In this document: positions 37,611-48,462 of the stretch, piece by piece
How positions within the stretch are numbered: the stretch's first letter is position 1
How the letters are laid out: each line of letters starts with the position of its first letter
Origin: Mucor racemosus
Lineage: Eukaryota; Mucoromycota; Mucoromycetes; Mucorales; Mucoraceae
Length of the DNA stretch: 64,000 nucleotides
NCBI GenBank assembly: GCA_027405735.1
Contig: JAPEHQ010000006.1
Location: forward strand, 186,001 to 250,000
Direction of reading: 5' to 3'
The notes under the pieces: generated by a model
Database searches by the model: none
What the model saw: only the letters and a program-made list of their open reading frames with translations
Told to the model about the DNA's origin: nothing
Made by a program: the position numbers and the translations under genes

Positions 37611-38459
37611 TTTGTTTTATGAGGTTTATGAGGTTTATAGGTAACTATGCCCTTTAACTGAGAAATCATTCATGGTTTTGTTACTCTAATCCAAGATATC
37701 TTCTCTGATGGTCTTCCTGGGAGCGTAAAATCCTTTTTGTCCAATGTCATCAGGCAAGAAATTAGGTGTATTTTACACAGCTCATAATACTTTGGCGCGT
37801 TTTCTTATTTCTTAAATGGTATTTTCTTATTGATTTACATACTTGAATAAAGACAATCATTACAATAAAGCTTTATTTTGCTCTGTAAATTTGAAAACGA
37901 ATTTTAAAAAATCATCCATCACTTTCTTCCTTTGAGTGTATTTGAATGCTACCCTAGAAGATTGACTACATATATATGTTCTTAAGAACTAAACTTGAAT
38001 GTACATATGGGTTATCGTTTGATACGGTATATTAAATCAATGATTTTGAAATACCAATAATAAGTGGACCCAAACGGTGAGGACATCTTGCCGCAAAGAA
38101 ATACTTTTCACCAATTCCCATGGTTAAACTAACAACTAATCTGTTTCAAATGCATAGGGAGATTATTTGTAAACAGCAAAGTAAATAAATAACTTCAATC
38201 CTGTTTGGCCAGATTATGCAGAGAAAGTCTATCAAAATATTTTGGTCCTGATTGCAAATAATTCATAAGTGGTTACAATAACCATTTTATTTTAACAGAA
38301 AAACATAATTACTTATTTAAAAATAAAAATATATCGTTGGTGGTATGTTTATTATAAAAGATAAAGAAATTTCAAAAGACTGATGACCACTGAGTAGAGA
38401 TAATAAAAATCGAATATTTCCTTATATCTATTAAGATTAGTTGCAACTAAAAAGTAGAT
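37611..38459. other. AT-rich intergenic region, no gene seen
   Basis: Nothing recognisable on either strand. Confidence 0.45.
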
Positions 38460-39135
38460 GAATAATGTCTTCTTTCACTCATGCAGCAATGCCTTATCTC
38501 TGGAGAGCCATGTTTATTAGAATTGGGAGTATCATGAATCCAAATGGAATACTTGAAATGATGGCAGCATATTATCTATAGCATATTTTTTAAAACTGGC
38601 ACCAAAACTGTAATAAAAAATCAGGAAGGCATTTGCTATTTATCCCTCGACCAGGTCGTATAATGGCCGTTGAAAACAGGTTCTATCACAGAAATTGATT
38701 TCCAAATATGCAGTTAGTTGGTGAGCCATCATAATAAGAAATATAACCCTGTTGAGCAGTATTTTTTTTTTGATAATATATGACATTCGAGCAATTCCAA
38801 AAAGTGACCCAGCAAGACAAAGTTCTCCAACAAATTCAGAGCCGTATATAATGGATAATCTCAGAAGGTTGTTAGTGACAAAACACTAGATTGAACAGCA
38901 ATATGTATGAGTCCAAATCTAAGGACCCCCTTTTCTTTTCACAAAGAGGATAAGTAGTATTAGTAACTTTGTTCCAAGAATCTTTCGTACAAAAGGGTCG
39001 TCTTGAAAGGCAAACTTCTTCTCTCCATGTATTAGTTTTGTGTGGATAAAATCATGAGATTCACAGATACGTGCTCTGCTAATAAAGAATTGAAGAAATC
39101 TTCCACTCCTGGCTGCATGGACAACAAACAGTTAG
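38460..39135 (-). pseudogene. Possible gene relic, unrecognised
   Basis: Composition is less AT-rich than the flanks, and the minus strand is open for over 60 codons from about 39130 (FVVHAARSGRFLQFFISRAR, then HDFIHTKLIHGEKKFAFQDD). Further on, interrupted by stops, come LNLLENFVLLGHFLELLE and similar phrases. It reads like decayed coding DNA but I cannot name the family, and it may be chance. Confidence 0.2.
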
Positions 39136-40261
39136 AAGATTTTGATAAAGATATCTATAAATCGATTTAATTAAAACTTAGTTAGTAATCGTAAAAACAA
39201 TTAATCAGATAAGTTTAATACCTGGATTTGATTCTAAATAGAAATCCTTGATAAAAAAGAAGACAATTTCATTCTTGGTTTTTTAAAAGTGTACACTACT
39301 TGATAGAACTTTTCGTTTAAGGCAACATGTTTAGATACTGTGTACTATATAATAATTACCTTGTTTATGTGTGATTCATTAGAAAATTATTAGCGAAGGC
39401 AAAAAAAAAATGAAAATGAGAAGAAAGTGAAGAAAAAGAAGATTCAAAAGGAAATTAGCCTGAAAAATGATATAAAGCCGTTAAAAAAGGCTTCCTTAGA
39501 GAGACAAGCATTTTGGTATGTAGATAAGCAAATGTTCATTTGAGGAGAGGGGGAGGCATTTCAGTACAAATACAAAATTTCATTTGGCTTAATTTAGACT
39601 AAATATAAACAGCCGCATGCATAGTACTTGGATATATGCATGTTTATCCCTCAAATATCTCATGTTTTCAAAAATGTTATTTGTGCATGATAATATATTT
39701 TAAATATATCTATAACAGTTCATGTAAAAAAGATAAAACAAATACGTTCTACTGTCCATTGTTCAAAATAAACATAATATTCATCCTAATAAAAAAGGCA
39801 ATGTGAAAAAGTACTTATAAACAAACTATAGCGCATTATGTCAAACAATTATACTTATTGGTTGAAACATTTGACAAAGCCAAAAAGGCAACGTCTAGTT
39901 TACCCGGAAAACCCAAAGTAAATATTCCATACATTCCCCTAATTACATATGTACATATTATCTATTACTTTGCCCAAATTCGGAACTAGACTTATTGTCT
40001 CTTGCGTAATTGAGATTATTTAGCAATTTTGTTTATACAAACTTTATACAGTTATGCACATTTAGATATATAATTTTAAATGGTAAGTCTAGTTTCAACA
40101 ATTTTACCAGACAAAATAAGGGAAAAAAGGAGAATATTTGTACTGGTAAAGAATTTTAATAGAATGTTTTCTTGAACAGCCGTACGGATTGATTCAACAT
40201 TGTATCGGCAACAAACTTTATTAAATGAAGCAACAATGGTTACTATAGTGATTGTTTTATA
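39136..40261. other. AT-rich intergenic region, no gene seen
   Basis: Nothing recognisable on either strand. Confidence 0.45.
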
Positions 40262-40344
40262 AATTTGAACGATGCAAAAATGGCCAGCTTAAAATTGAAA
40301 AACCGCAATTGAAATAAAAATAAGTCGAGAAAATATTAAGGTTG
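40262..40344 (+). repeat. Short repeat C, copy 1
   Basis: GATGCAAAAATGGCCAGCTT, then AAAATTGAAAAACCGCAATT, matches 42646 onward (GATGCAAAAATGGCCAGCTT, then AAAATTGAGAAACGGCACTT). It stops exactly where family B copy 2 begins. Confidence 0.75.
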
Positions 40345-40345
40345 T

Positions 40346-41408
40346 ATGCGTATTCAGATAAAAGAAAAGAATACCAGCTTGATAGTCTGATGTGCCTTAT
40401 CAAATGGTGAGGATACAGTATCCTTGGAATATAAAAGCAACACACGTAGAAAAGGATTTTTAAGGCTTTACATTATTTAGCGCAATTAAAACCCTGTTAA
40501 ATTGCTCATTTCGGCCTATGTAAAAGCAGTATTACAACGTATGAACCATAAACTAAATAAAATAGGCAATAACTGTTACCATAGAAGCATAAATTTTTCT
40601 ACCAGAAAACCCGTCTGTCACATCATACATTCATTAAAAAGTTGCAAAAGCGAGCCCGTAGGCCGACGCCGTAATTGAGCATCGCAAGATTAAACGGCTA
40701 AGTCTCTTATACTATGGTATGTATCTAAGCTTTAAATAAAAAAGCGTTTTTTTTTTTTTTTTTACTTTACTTTTCTTATATTTTAACCATGTATGGTCTG
40801 AAAATTCAGACTTTGTAGCGGACATTTTCGGGAACTCATTTCGTCCTTACCAACACTCATGATTTAGATCAAAAAACAGAAAAATCAAATTTTGATACCA
40901 AAATCAACGTTTAAATATACTACATTATGAGAGAAAATTGTAGCTATAGATAATACACATTTTATAAAAGCTTAATATTAAATGTTAAGTAATGAAACTT
41001 TGTACTTTTGGTCCAAAAACGGTTTTTTGGTTAAAGGATATTCATGTAATATTTTGCAATAAAAAAATTGTATATTTTTTATTGAGCAAATAGAGCGCTA
41101 AATTTTTTATATGTGTATATTTTTTGGTTTTATAATTGACAGTATAAGTAACTCTAAATTTGCAAAACCAGAAAAAAAAATTTAAAAAATGTCAAAATTG
41201 ATGATCTGGACAAAAATAATTTTCAAAATTAATATTCCGCTTATAAGCCTTGTAAGCCTTAAAAATAAGAGATTTTATAATACTTGAAAACTTTTTCAAG
41301 AATTTACGATGCTGTACCTACTTGATTCAAGCTTATTACTGTAAATCTTTATACATGTTAATATTGTGTGGTAGTTTATTTGATGATAATATAGTCTTAC
41401 TTTATAAT
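40346..41408 (+). repeat. Dispersed repeat family B, copy 2
   Basis: Matches 15619-16699 closely along its whole length, including TTATACTATGG-type landmarks, a variable T run (40746-40763), TGTACTTTTGG and the right end GTCTTACTTTATAATTAT. It sits between short repeat C and a dead dynein-chain fragment, so it probably inserted into older sequence. Confidence 0.8.
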
Positions 41409-41439
41409 TATTGCGTTAGAGGTGGTTTACATTGAGTTT

Positions 41440-41725
41440 TAATCTTACGTTTCCAATATCTTAAACATAAACATAGCCATTACTGAAGAAACCTATGGCC
41501 ATCTTTTTATCCTCTTTATCCCAAATCCCAAGCCAATTTATTCAATGCTTTACCAGAACCAACTTAAGTAGTACTTACAAACGGTTCCTTGGTATTTGCA
41601 TTCAAATTCCATATACTAAATGGACTGGATCCATCTACAGTAATACCAAACGTATCATCAGCCCGCGTTATGACAAATGTCAATCTAAAATCAGAAACAT
41701 CACATTATATTGTCATTGTTATAAG
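41440..41725 (-). pseudogene. Decayed fragment of a cytoplasmic dynein intermediate chain
   Basis: On the minus strand, DGSSPFSIWNLNANTKEPF is followed after a stop by VGSGKALNKLAWD, then in a shifted frame KEDKKMAIGFFSNGYVYV, a stop, and DIG. This is the last WD repeat of dynein intermediate chains (family pattern D-G-x-L-D-x-W-N-L-N, then A-L-N-[KR]-x-x-W, then I-A-x-G, then VYD). Visible damage: a TAA after FVSTT, a 7-bp tandem duplication TGGGATT that shifts the frame, and TAT to TAA in the closing VYVYD motif. The rest of the gene is not recognisable nearby, though 42180-42280 (minus) has an open phrase FSAALKQSNSQALQERLNYD that might belong. Confidence 0.6.
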
Positions 41726-42635
41726 CTATGAAAAGCTTGATTTTTAATAATGCAACAATTAAATAAAAGACAAAATGATACTAATCGCATATGGTGAGTA
41801 TTCAGCATCTAGTTGAGTTTAATGAAGAGTGCTTTTAAACCCTTTTGAAAATCCTGAAGTAAACACAACATCTTGGTCCTGTAGTTTCTATCCATCAAAA
41901 TGTTGCAATTTTCACCACCAGTACACAATAAATGCACCTTTTATCAATCTTGACCTCTGTCATATGTTTTCAGGTTTGATAAATAATACTTAAAAAAGAA
42001 TACAACTAAAAAAGAATGAGTAATGAATCAGTTCTTAAACTGTATAATAAAAACAAGATATCGTTTATTTAGATATAAAAGTACCGACTTTTATATTGAT
42101 TTGACATTGAGATCCTGAGTTGTAATTTAAGGCACTATTAAACCATTAGATCTGTTTGATAGTAATCTATGGATTGAAATGGATCAATCATAATTTAACC
42201 GTTCTTGCAGAGCTTGTGAGTTGCTTTGTTTCAATGCTGCGCTAAATGTGCTTGTTGGATGTTGACTTGATAGCTACTTGATTGATTAACCACTGGGATG
42301 AAATAATATGGTGTCATAATTGAGGCCCAAGCGTCCTTGGTAATTACTAGATTAAACTTATTACGCTAGGAGGTTCTTATATCCGATGATATCAAGACTT
42401 TCAGCTTCAATAATGCATGTCGTAGTCAATAGATTGTAAGATGTATTGATACTGTTGTAGAAGATGATAATATATGGTACTTGGTGGAATACAACAAATT
42501 TTATCAAAATGATGGGTAATAAGTTCAAACCAAGTTTTTGAGGCTTTTGCATTTTTGATCTTGTAGCCAGTTTTTGACAATATTCATTAATCTAGTAATA
42601 GCAGTTTGATAAGATATCACGCAAGCTAACATTAA
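41726..42635. other. Intergenic region, perhaps more gene relics
   Basis: The minus strand near 41840-41960 and 42180-42280 has coding-like phrases broken by stops. They may be upstream parts of the dynein-chain relic. Nothing intact. Confidence 0.3.
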
Positions 42636-42722
42636 TTTGAATAATGATGCAAAAATGGCCAGCTTAAAATTGAGAAACGGCACTTGAAATGAAAATAAAT
42701 GGAGAAAATACTAAGGTATTGC
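42636..42722 (+). repeat. Short repeat C, copy 2
   Basis: Second copy of the block at 40262-40344, in the same orientation, about 2.3 kb away. Here it is not followed by family B. Confidence 0.75.
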
Positions 42723-42889
42723 AATGATGGTTATTAAGTAAAGTCTACTTTATTTTTCATTCTCTACCAGCATATCTAGGTTTTGGATGGTTGTGAAGAC
42801 TCTTTTATTATTTTATAAATTTTGTGAGAGCGCTTTTTCTGTTATAGAGATCCATGAAGGGATGAAAGGTGTACAAAACTAAAACCACA

Positions 42890-43560
42890 GGATAATACTC
42901 ATTAGTGCCTATCCAACGAATTTTATCTTGTCAAAAATATTAATTTTTCGTCGAGAAAATTGAGATTGAAAGATTGATTTTTGGTGATACAAAAAAGGAT
43001 CCATTTTGGACGAGGATGTACAAGGATAAATTTTCCCTGATACAAAAAAATGATCAAAAAAAATTAATATTCCCGCGAAAATAGGGCTACAGCTACGTAT
43101 AAATACTCATTTTGTAGGTAATTTTGCTGCGCATAATATGCAAATAAAATATTTTAGGGTTGCATTTGAATGAAGGGTACTTTTTGATCAAAAACCGTTA
43201 AGATTTGACATAAAATTTACTAGAGATTTTCTGAGAAAAACATTTTCAAAACCTACACAGATCGATTCAAAATTAAAAACTGAACCCAAGATATTTAATA
43301 CGCTAGTTCAACTTACTATGCATTTTTGTGAGCAATTAAACATACAAGGATTTTTTTGGATTTTTTTGGATTTTTTTTCCATTTGAACACTTTTTGGATT
43401 CAAGCTCAGTCAAATGTGCATATCTGGTTATATAATTTTATATGGTGATATTCAAAATCGGAGCGTGCCCCCATTTCAATAGATAATGAGGAAATAAAAA
43501 ATGTAGGGCTATACTTGAGATGGTACAAAATATTGCCAAAAGAGTTATTTCTATTCATGT
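42890..43560 (+). repeat. Diverged relative of repeat family A
   Basis: TTTAATACGCTAGTTCAACT followed by TACTATGCATTTTTGTGAGC parallels family A copy 1 (TTTAATACGCTAGGTCAACT, then TACTTTGCAGTTCATGAGCC). TCGGAGCGTGCCC at 43457 resembles TGGAGCGTGCCC at the left end of copy 3, and AAATAAAAAATGTAGGGCTA recalls the right end. The order of blocks differs from the main copies. Confidence 0.4.
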
Positions 43561-44514
43561 TGATTTCTCAGCGAGTATAAAGTCTTCAAAAGTGAAACGC
43601 TTGCTTTCCCCCCGCTTAATGCATATCATCGACACAATAATCTCAGATAAAAACTTGTACATTTATAACTCGTTATTGGAAAGTGGTGACTGAAAATAAA
43701 ATTTTCCCGTGTATCGAGATGTCTGCTATATTGAATTTGATTTACTACGTCTCACAAGGCCTGAAATGTGTAACAAAAGGAATAATTTTGTAGTAAACCT
43801 GTGGATCATGACAATAAAACTGTAAATGACGTGTAAAGACGCAAAGATTTGAAAAAAACTAGTTTGTAGGTTGTAGGTGATACATATTGTATTTGGTTTG
43901 TTTATCCTGGTAACTTTTTCTACATAAACCAATATACTGGATTTGTACCATTATATCGAATAACATCCTCGTATTTTGGTAGTTTAATGAAAAGGTGTAA
44001 CTGAATATGTCCACTATTTCTTATAGCGTTAACGTGGAATTTAGCAGTAAAATTAAGAAACCGAAAATTACTGAATACAGGCTTTACACTTGAAATTTAG
44101 ACGTTTTTATTATTTTTTTGAACGAAACAGAAATAAAATTTATATGAAATGAGAATGAGATTTTAGATAAAGTCAGTGTCAAATTCACACTAAAATGAAT
44201 TTGATTTGAGATAAATATGTAGATTCAGTCAAGCAATGTATTTCTGAACCATCATCATCATCATCTTCTTTATTTAAACCTCGAGTTTTGGTGTTAAAAA
44301 TTGCAACAGATGGAAACAAATGCTAGCAATTACATAAAACCAGTACATAGTTGTAAGGTATTTATCATATATCGACTGCTTGGATATCCGGTAAGTATCG
44401 ATTGATGTATTAAAACCTCATATTGTACATCGCCTGTACACGTAAAGGCGGCTTTTTATCCTCTCTTTTTTTTTCTTCTTATTTTCTACATTCCATCATC
44501 TGCAACAATCGATA
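43561..44514. other. Intergenic region and promoter of the zinc-ribbon mini-gene
   Basis: No gene seen. The last 60 bp are pyrimidine-rich (CCTCTCTTTTTTTTTCTTCT, then ACATTCCATCATCTGCAACA) like the leaders before CDC42 and the methyltransferase gene, which supports a real start codon at 44515. Confidence 0.45.
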
Positions 44515-45040
44515 ATGTACAGATCATTAATTTTAAATAAAATTCAAGCAGTAAAGACGAGCAGAGAGTCAGGTATAAAGTATAAAATCTTTGAAAGGCA
44601 GTTTATTTTTTACAATCATTATTGACTTAGGGGAGAGACCGCCGCCGAGATGCAAGGATTGTAAAGAAATTGGCCACTATAGCAAGAAATACTACAAATG
44701 TAGACTTTATAAAGAAGGCAAAGCAGATGATGGTGGGTACAGCATAAAGTAAATTATAGATTTTCTAATTCTTTTGATAGTTGGCACAAGTAAGAAGCGA
44801 CAAAGTTCAGCGATCAAGAATGTCAAGAGAGAAGCAAACATCAGAATTTGTAATTTATGCTATAAAGACCCTTTAAAAAAAGTGGATAGTTTCAAAAGCT
44901 CCAATATTCTTGGATGTCAAAACAGTAAAACACTGTGGCAGAGAGACATTAATGCTGCCAAGAATATGCTTCTTATTTCATCATTAATATGGTATGGTTA
45001 TGGTCGTCCGGAGGTGTTTTCTCCTAAGGCAAGATCCTGA
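44515..45040 (+). CDS. Small protein with zinc knuckle and Fanzor/TnpB-type zinc ribbon
   Basis: Three exons (44515-44572, 44631-44732, 44781-45040) join in frame into 139 residues from MYRSLILNKIQAVK to EVFSPKARS. Residues about 25-45 hold CKDCKEIGHYSKKYYKC, a CX2CX4H-type knuckle with an unusual spacing to the last Cys. The C-terminal half holds ICNLC, then NILGCQNSKTLWQRDINAAKNM. Cys pairs followed by W-x-RD-x-NA-A-N-M are the hallmark of the OrfB/TnpB/Fanzor zinc ribbon plus the RuvC-III aspartate. The rest of the RuvC nuclease is absent, and the second ribbon pair is incomplete (CQNS in place of CxxC), so DNA cleavage is not expected. The introns are short (58 and 48 bp) with CTAAT branch-like sites. 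It may be a domesticated remnant of a transposon-borne gene, or a relic that happens to be open. Confidence 0.55.
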
Positions 45041-46465
45041 TCATACAGCTTATTTAATTTGTATAGCCGTAATAAACACAGTTTTTTTCCTTTGGGAGAT
45101 TTAGATCATTACAGGTAAGTTATAGATATTATTACTGTTCAACTGAAGACTAATTTCATTTTCATTACATCCAAACTTTATCCTCACTATAATTTCTTGT
45201 AGAAATTGAATAAAGCCATTCTTTGTCTGTCGAATTTGGTTTGCACAGCCTCCCAAAGGAACTACTGTGTATACAAAAGCCGAAATATATAGCAAGTTAT
45301 TCAAAAATGCACAATAGAAAAGGTTAATATGCAGTCAAATTGATGATTGATTATTGGATTGGCCGTTTTTATTTTGGAGGCATATATGAACATGAATTAT
45401 TGTATAATTTACAGAATAAAAATATACAAACACGATATATATATATAATTGGATAATGAAAACTTTTTTGCAGTAAATGCAACTCATACCATTACACAAA
45501 AGATTAAATCATGTACCAACCCTACACATCATTGGCCTGCTGATATCCACTCAATGATTTGCTATGCTGCAATTGTGAACGTCTATGTATGAAAGCACTA
45601 AAAGATGTAATTTCAATACTTTTGTGCTTTGTGTATCAAATACACGCCATAATTATACTACTCTGTTTTTTATAATAAGAAGTAGAGAAAACGCCACCAA
45701 ATACTGAATGCTATTTGATCGATCTATTTGACATTCAAGATTGAGTATTATTAGAATTTGATCATGTAACTTTCAAAATGCGCCTGGAGTTAAATAATAC
45801 CAAACAACATTTGGAAACCACATGGCTTTTTAGGTTGATACGAAAACATATATTTGCTCTTTTTTTTTTTTTTGCTTTTAAACAATACACAAAACAACTA
45901 GGCATGCGTGTGTATACAATAACAAGATGAATACCCTAATTAAATTTATCTGAGCTATAAAAACGCTAGGCCTTGATCAAAACATTGCGCTAGGGCGTCA
46001 TTATACATGTCATTTCGATCTTGTGAATCCACAGATCGATGGAGGTGGCAATTGCATAATGAAGTATAAACATACAAACTTTCATCCGTGGTATGCAGGT
46101 ACATTATGATGGCCACGAACAATACTGCATGAATGATAAAAAGCGTTTTTATAGCCAGGCTCTATTATTGATTGGCAATGTTTCTTGATATTCTATTGCA
46201 TAATTTTTTTTTCAGCAGCAATATATCAGCTATGCCATGTAAAATATAAACACGAATCCTAATTTCGTATGCTTATCATAAAATAAAAAAAACAATCTCC
46301 TCTACAAAATAGAAATGAATCCAGTAAGCATGTGGTATTAGGTGGTTTATTTTTTGCTAAAAGGATTAAACTTTAAAAACGATCGGACATCCTTTTCTTT
46401 TTTTCCTTTTCTTTTTCTTCTGCTCTTTTCACTTCTTTCTTTTGTTTCACTTATTGATCTAAACC
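45041..46465. other. Intergenic region, no gene seen
   Basis: AT-rich. The final 80 bp (CTTTTCTTTTTTTCCTTTTC and on) form the pyrimidine-rich leader of the methyltransferase gene. Confidence 0.5.
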
Positions 46466-48263
46466 ATGGGTGCAACGACAAGTAGAGAAAGCTCTACTCG
46501 TCAAAAATATGGACGGAAATTAGCTTCATTGAAATCACAAAAAAGCAGAGAAATTATAACTTCAGATAACAACAGACCTTCCATCAAAATCGTTGAATCA
46601 ACCAAACCCACCTTAGCACCCAGTAGTATTCCAGTGCACCAACCTACGCCTGTAAACCTTGTCAAACATCAAGTTGTACTTTCAGACCATGTATCACCCA
46701 TGTCTTCACTTTCCGCTATCATCTCTATCCCGATACGACGATCATCATGGAGAAAAAGTGTCAATACAACCACCACGCGCACAACTAATGACAATGGAAG
46801 CATTACATCTGGTTCTTTTTTTGATGATGATATTGACGATGATGATGCAGACTCTGAGGTAATTTCATCTCCTCGAACTTCTGTTGGATCCGAAGACAAT
46901 AACAACCTTTCGAAAGTGGAAGATAACAATAAAAAGAAAATCAAACAGAAAACAGTATTTCCGCTAAATTCATTCAAGAGTAGCTACAAAAAGGAAGGGA
47001 ATGATATAGTGTTTGAATCTAAATACAACACTTCTACATCACCCACAGCTACTACATCGACGCAAGAAGAAATTCCAAAAGGACCTCCAAAACCATTTTG
47101 GTCTCACAATAATGGAGATGAAAGAGAATATGATAGGTATAAAATGATCTTTTTCATATAACAACGTTTGAAACTAATGTGTTTGTTTCTCTTTTATAGA
47201 CAATTACGACAGGTATTTTGTGGAACATGGAAGGAGGGAGGGGTGGGAAAGACAGTATGCATGCTAAATCTATTTTTTTATTTTTTATTCTCTTATTGAA
47301 ATAGCATTATGTATTAAAGCATGTATTAGAGGGGAATATTCACGTACCTATACCGACAGATAAAAGCATTACCATACTTGATTCGGCTTGTGGAGCAGGT
47401 TTCTGGACTTTAGATATGGCGCAAGCTTATCCCAATGCCAAAGTTATCGGTTTAGATGCTTTTCCAGCTGAAGACAAAAGAATGAAGGGATATTCGAATG
47501 CAACAATAGGTGCACCTAATATAGTGTATAAATATGGAGATCTTACAGCTCAATTAACGCTACCAGATAACTACATAGATGTGTTGTATCAACGTGACAC
47601 TACATCGATTATACCACATGAGCGCTGGCCGTTTCTTTTCCAGGAATTGATGCGAGTTATCAAACCTGGTGGACATGTAGAATTAGTTGAATATGGTAAA
47701 AATTGCTTTTTTTTAAAATTAATTCTATTATTTAACAAGAATTATTGTTACAATAGACTTCAACATTCGAGATCCTGGACCTGTTCTTGCATTAGTAAAT
47801 GAGTGGTACAAAATCGCGTCCACATCAGTAGGTGTTGATCCGAGGGAGGCAAAGCAGCTGGAAAGCATGCTGGTTTCTGCTGGGTTCGAACAAGTCGAGA
47901 AGAAAGTTGTATCGATCCCTATTGGTGAGTGGTCTACAGATAAAGGTAAGTTCCTTGCAAGCTTTTTGCCATATGTGTATTGTATTTTTTAATATTTCTA
48001 TATTAGATCAACAGGAAAAAGGATTTCTATATAAACAAGTTATCAAAGCATTGTTTAAATCAATGAGACCATGGTGGATATCTGAATTAGGTGTAACAGA
48101 ACAAGAATACGATAAAGTAGTGGTTGCTGCAATGGATGAATTTGACGAACAACAAAGCTATATAGATTGGGTTATCTATACAGCAAAAAAACCTCTTGAG
48201 ACTACGGCAATTGCAAATGCATCTACAACCACTACAAATACAAGTACTGTTATCGCAAATTAA
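46466..48263 (+). CDS. SAM-dependent methyltransferase with long disordered N-terminus
   Basis: A 506-residue class I methyltransferase in five exons (46466-47136, 47200-47212, 47305-47695, 47757-47945, 48007-48263). Residues 1-215 are low-complexity, rich in Ser, Thr and Asn, with an acidic run DDDIDDDDAD. The protein starts MGATTSRE, a plausible N-myristoylation site. Then comes a typical fungal secondary-metabolism-type or LaeA-like layout: REYDRQLRQHYVLKHVLEGN, SAM motif I ILDSACGAGFWTLDMAQ, the acidic end of strand 2 VIGLDAF, DLTAQLTLPDNYIDVLYQRD and LMRVIKPGGHVELVEYD. The C-terminus is threonine-rich. The substrate is unknown; such proteins can be protein, small-molecule or RNA methylases. 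Exon 2 is only 13 nt. Confidence 0.85.
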
Positions 48264-48462
48264 TAATACAAATACATTTATACATTATCGCTGGATCGAA
48301 TGTTAACACACACACACACATTTATACATTACTCATTTTTCATATATAAAATACCCTTATTTTGTCTCTCTCCCTCTCTGTTTTTTTTTTATACATAAAA
48401 ATATTTTTTTTTATATTCTCTTTTTTATTATTATTTGCATAGAATAATCTAATCAACAACAC

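Noticed and set aside
37184..37657. A 157-codon plus-strand frame (LLIFTYFY repeats)
   Set aside because: Its length comes only from the 10-bp minisatellite; the overlapping shifted frame gives the same low-complexity peptide.
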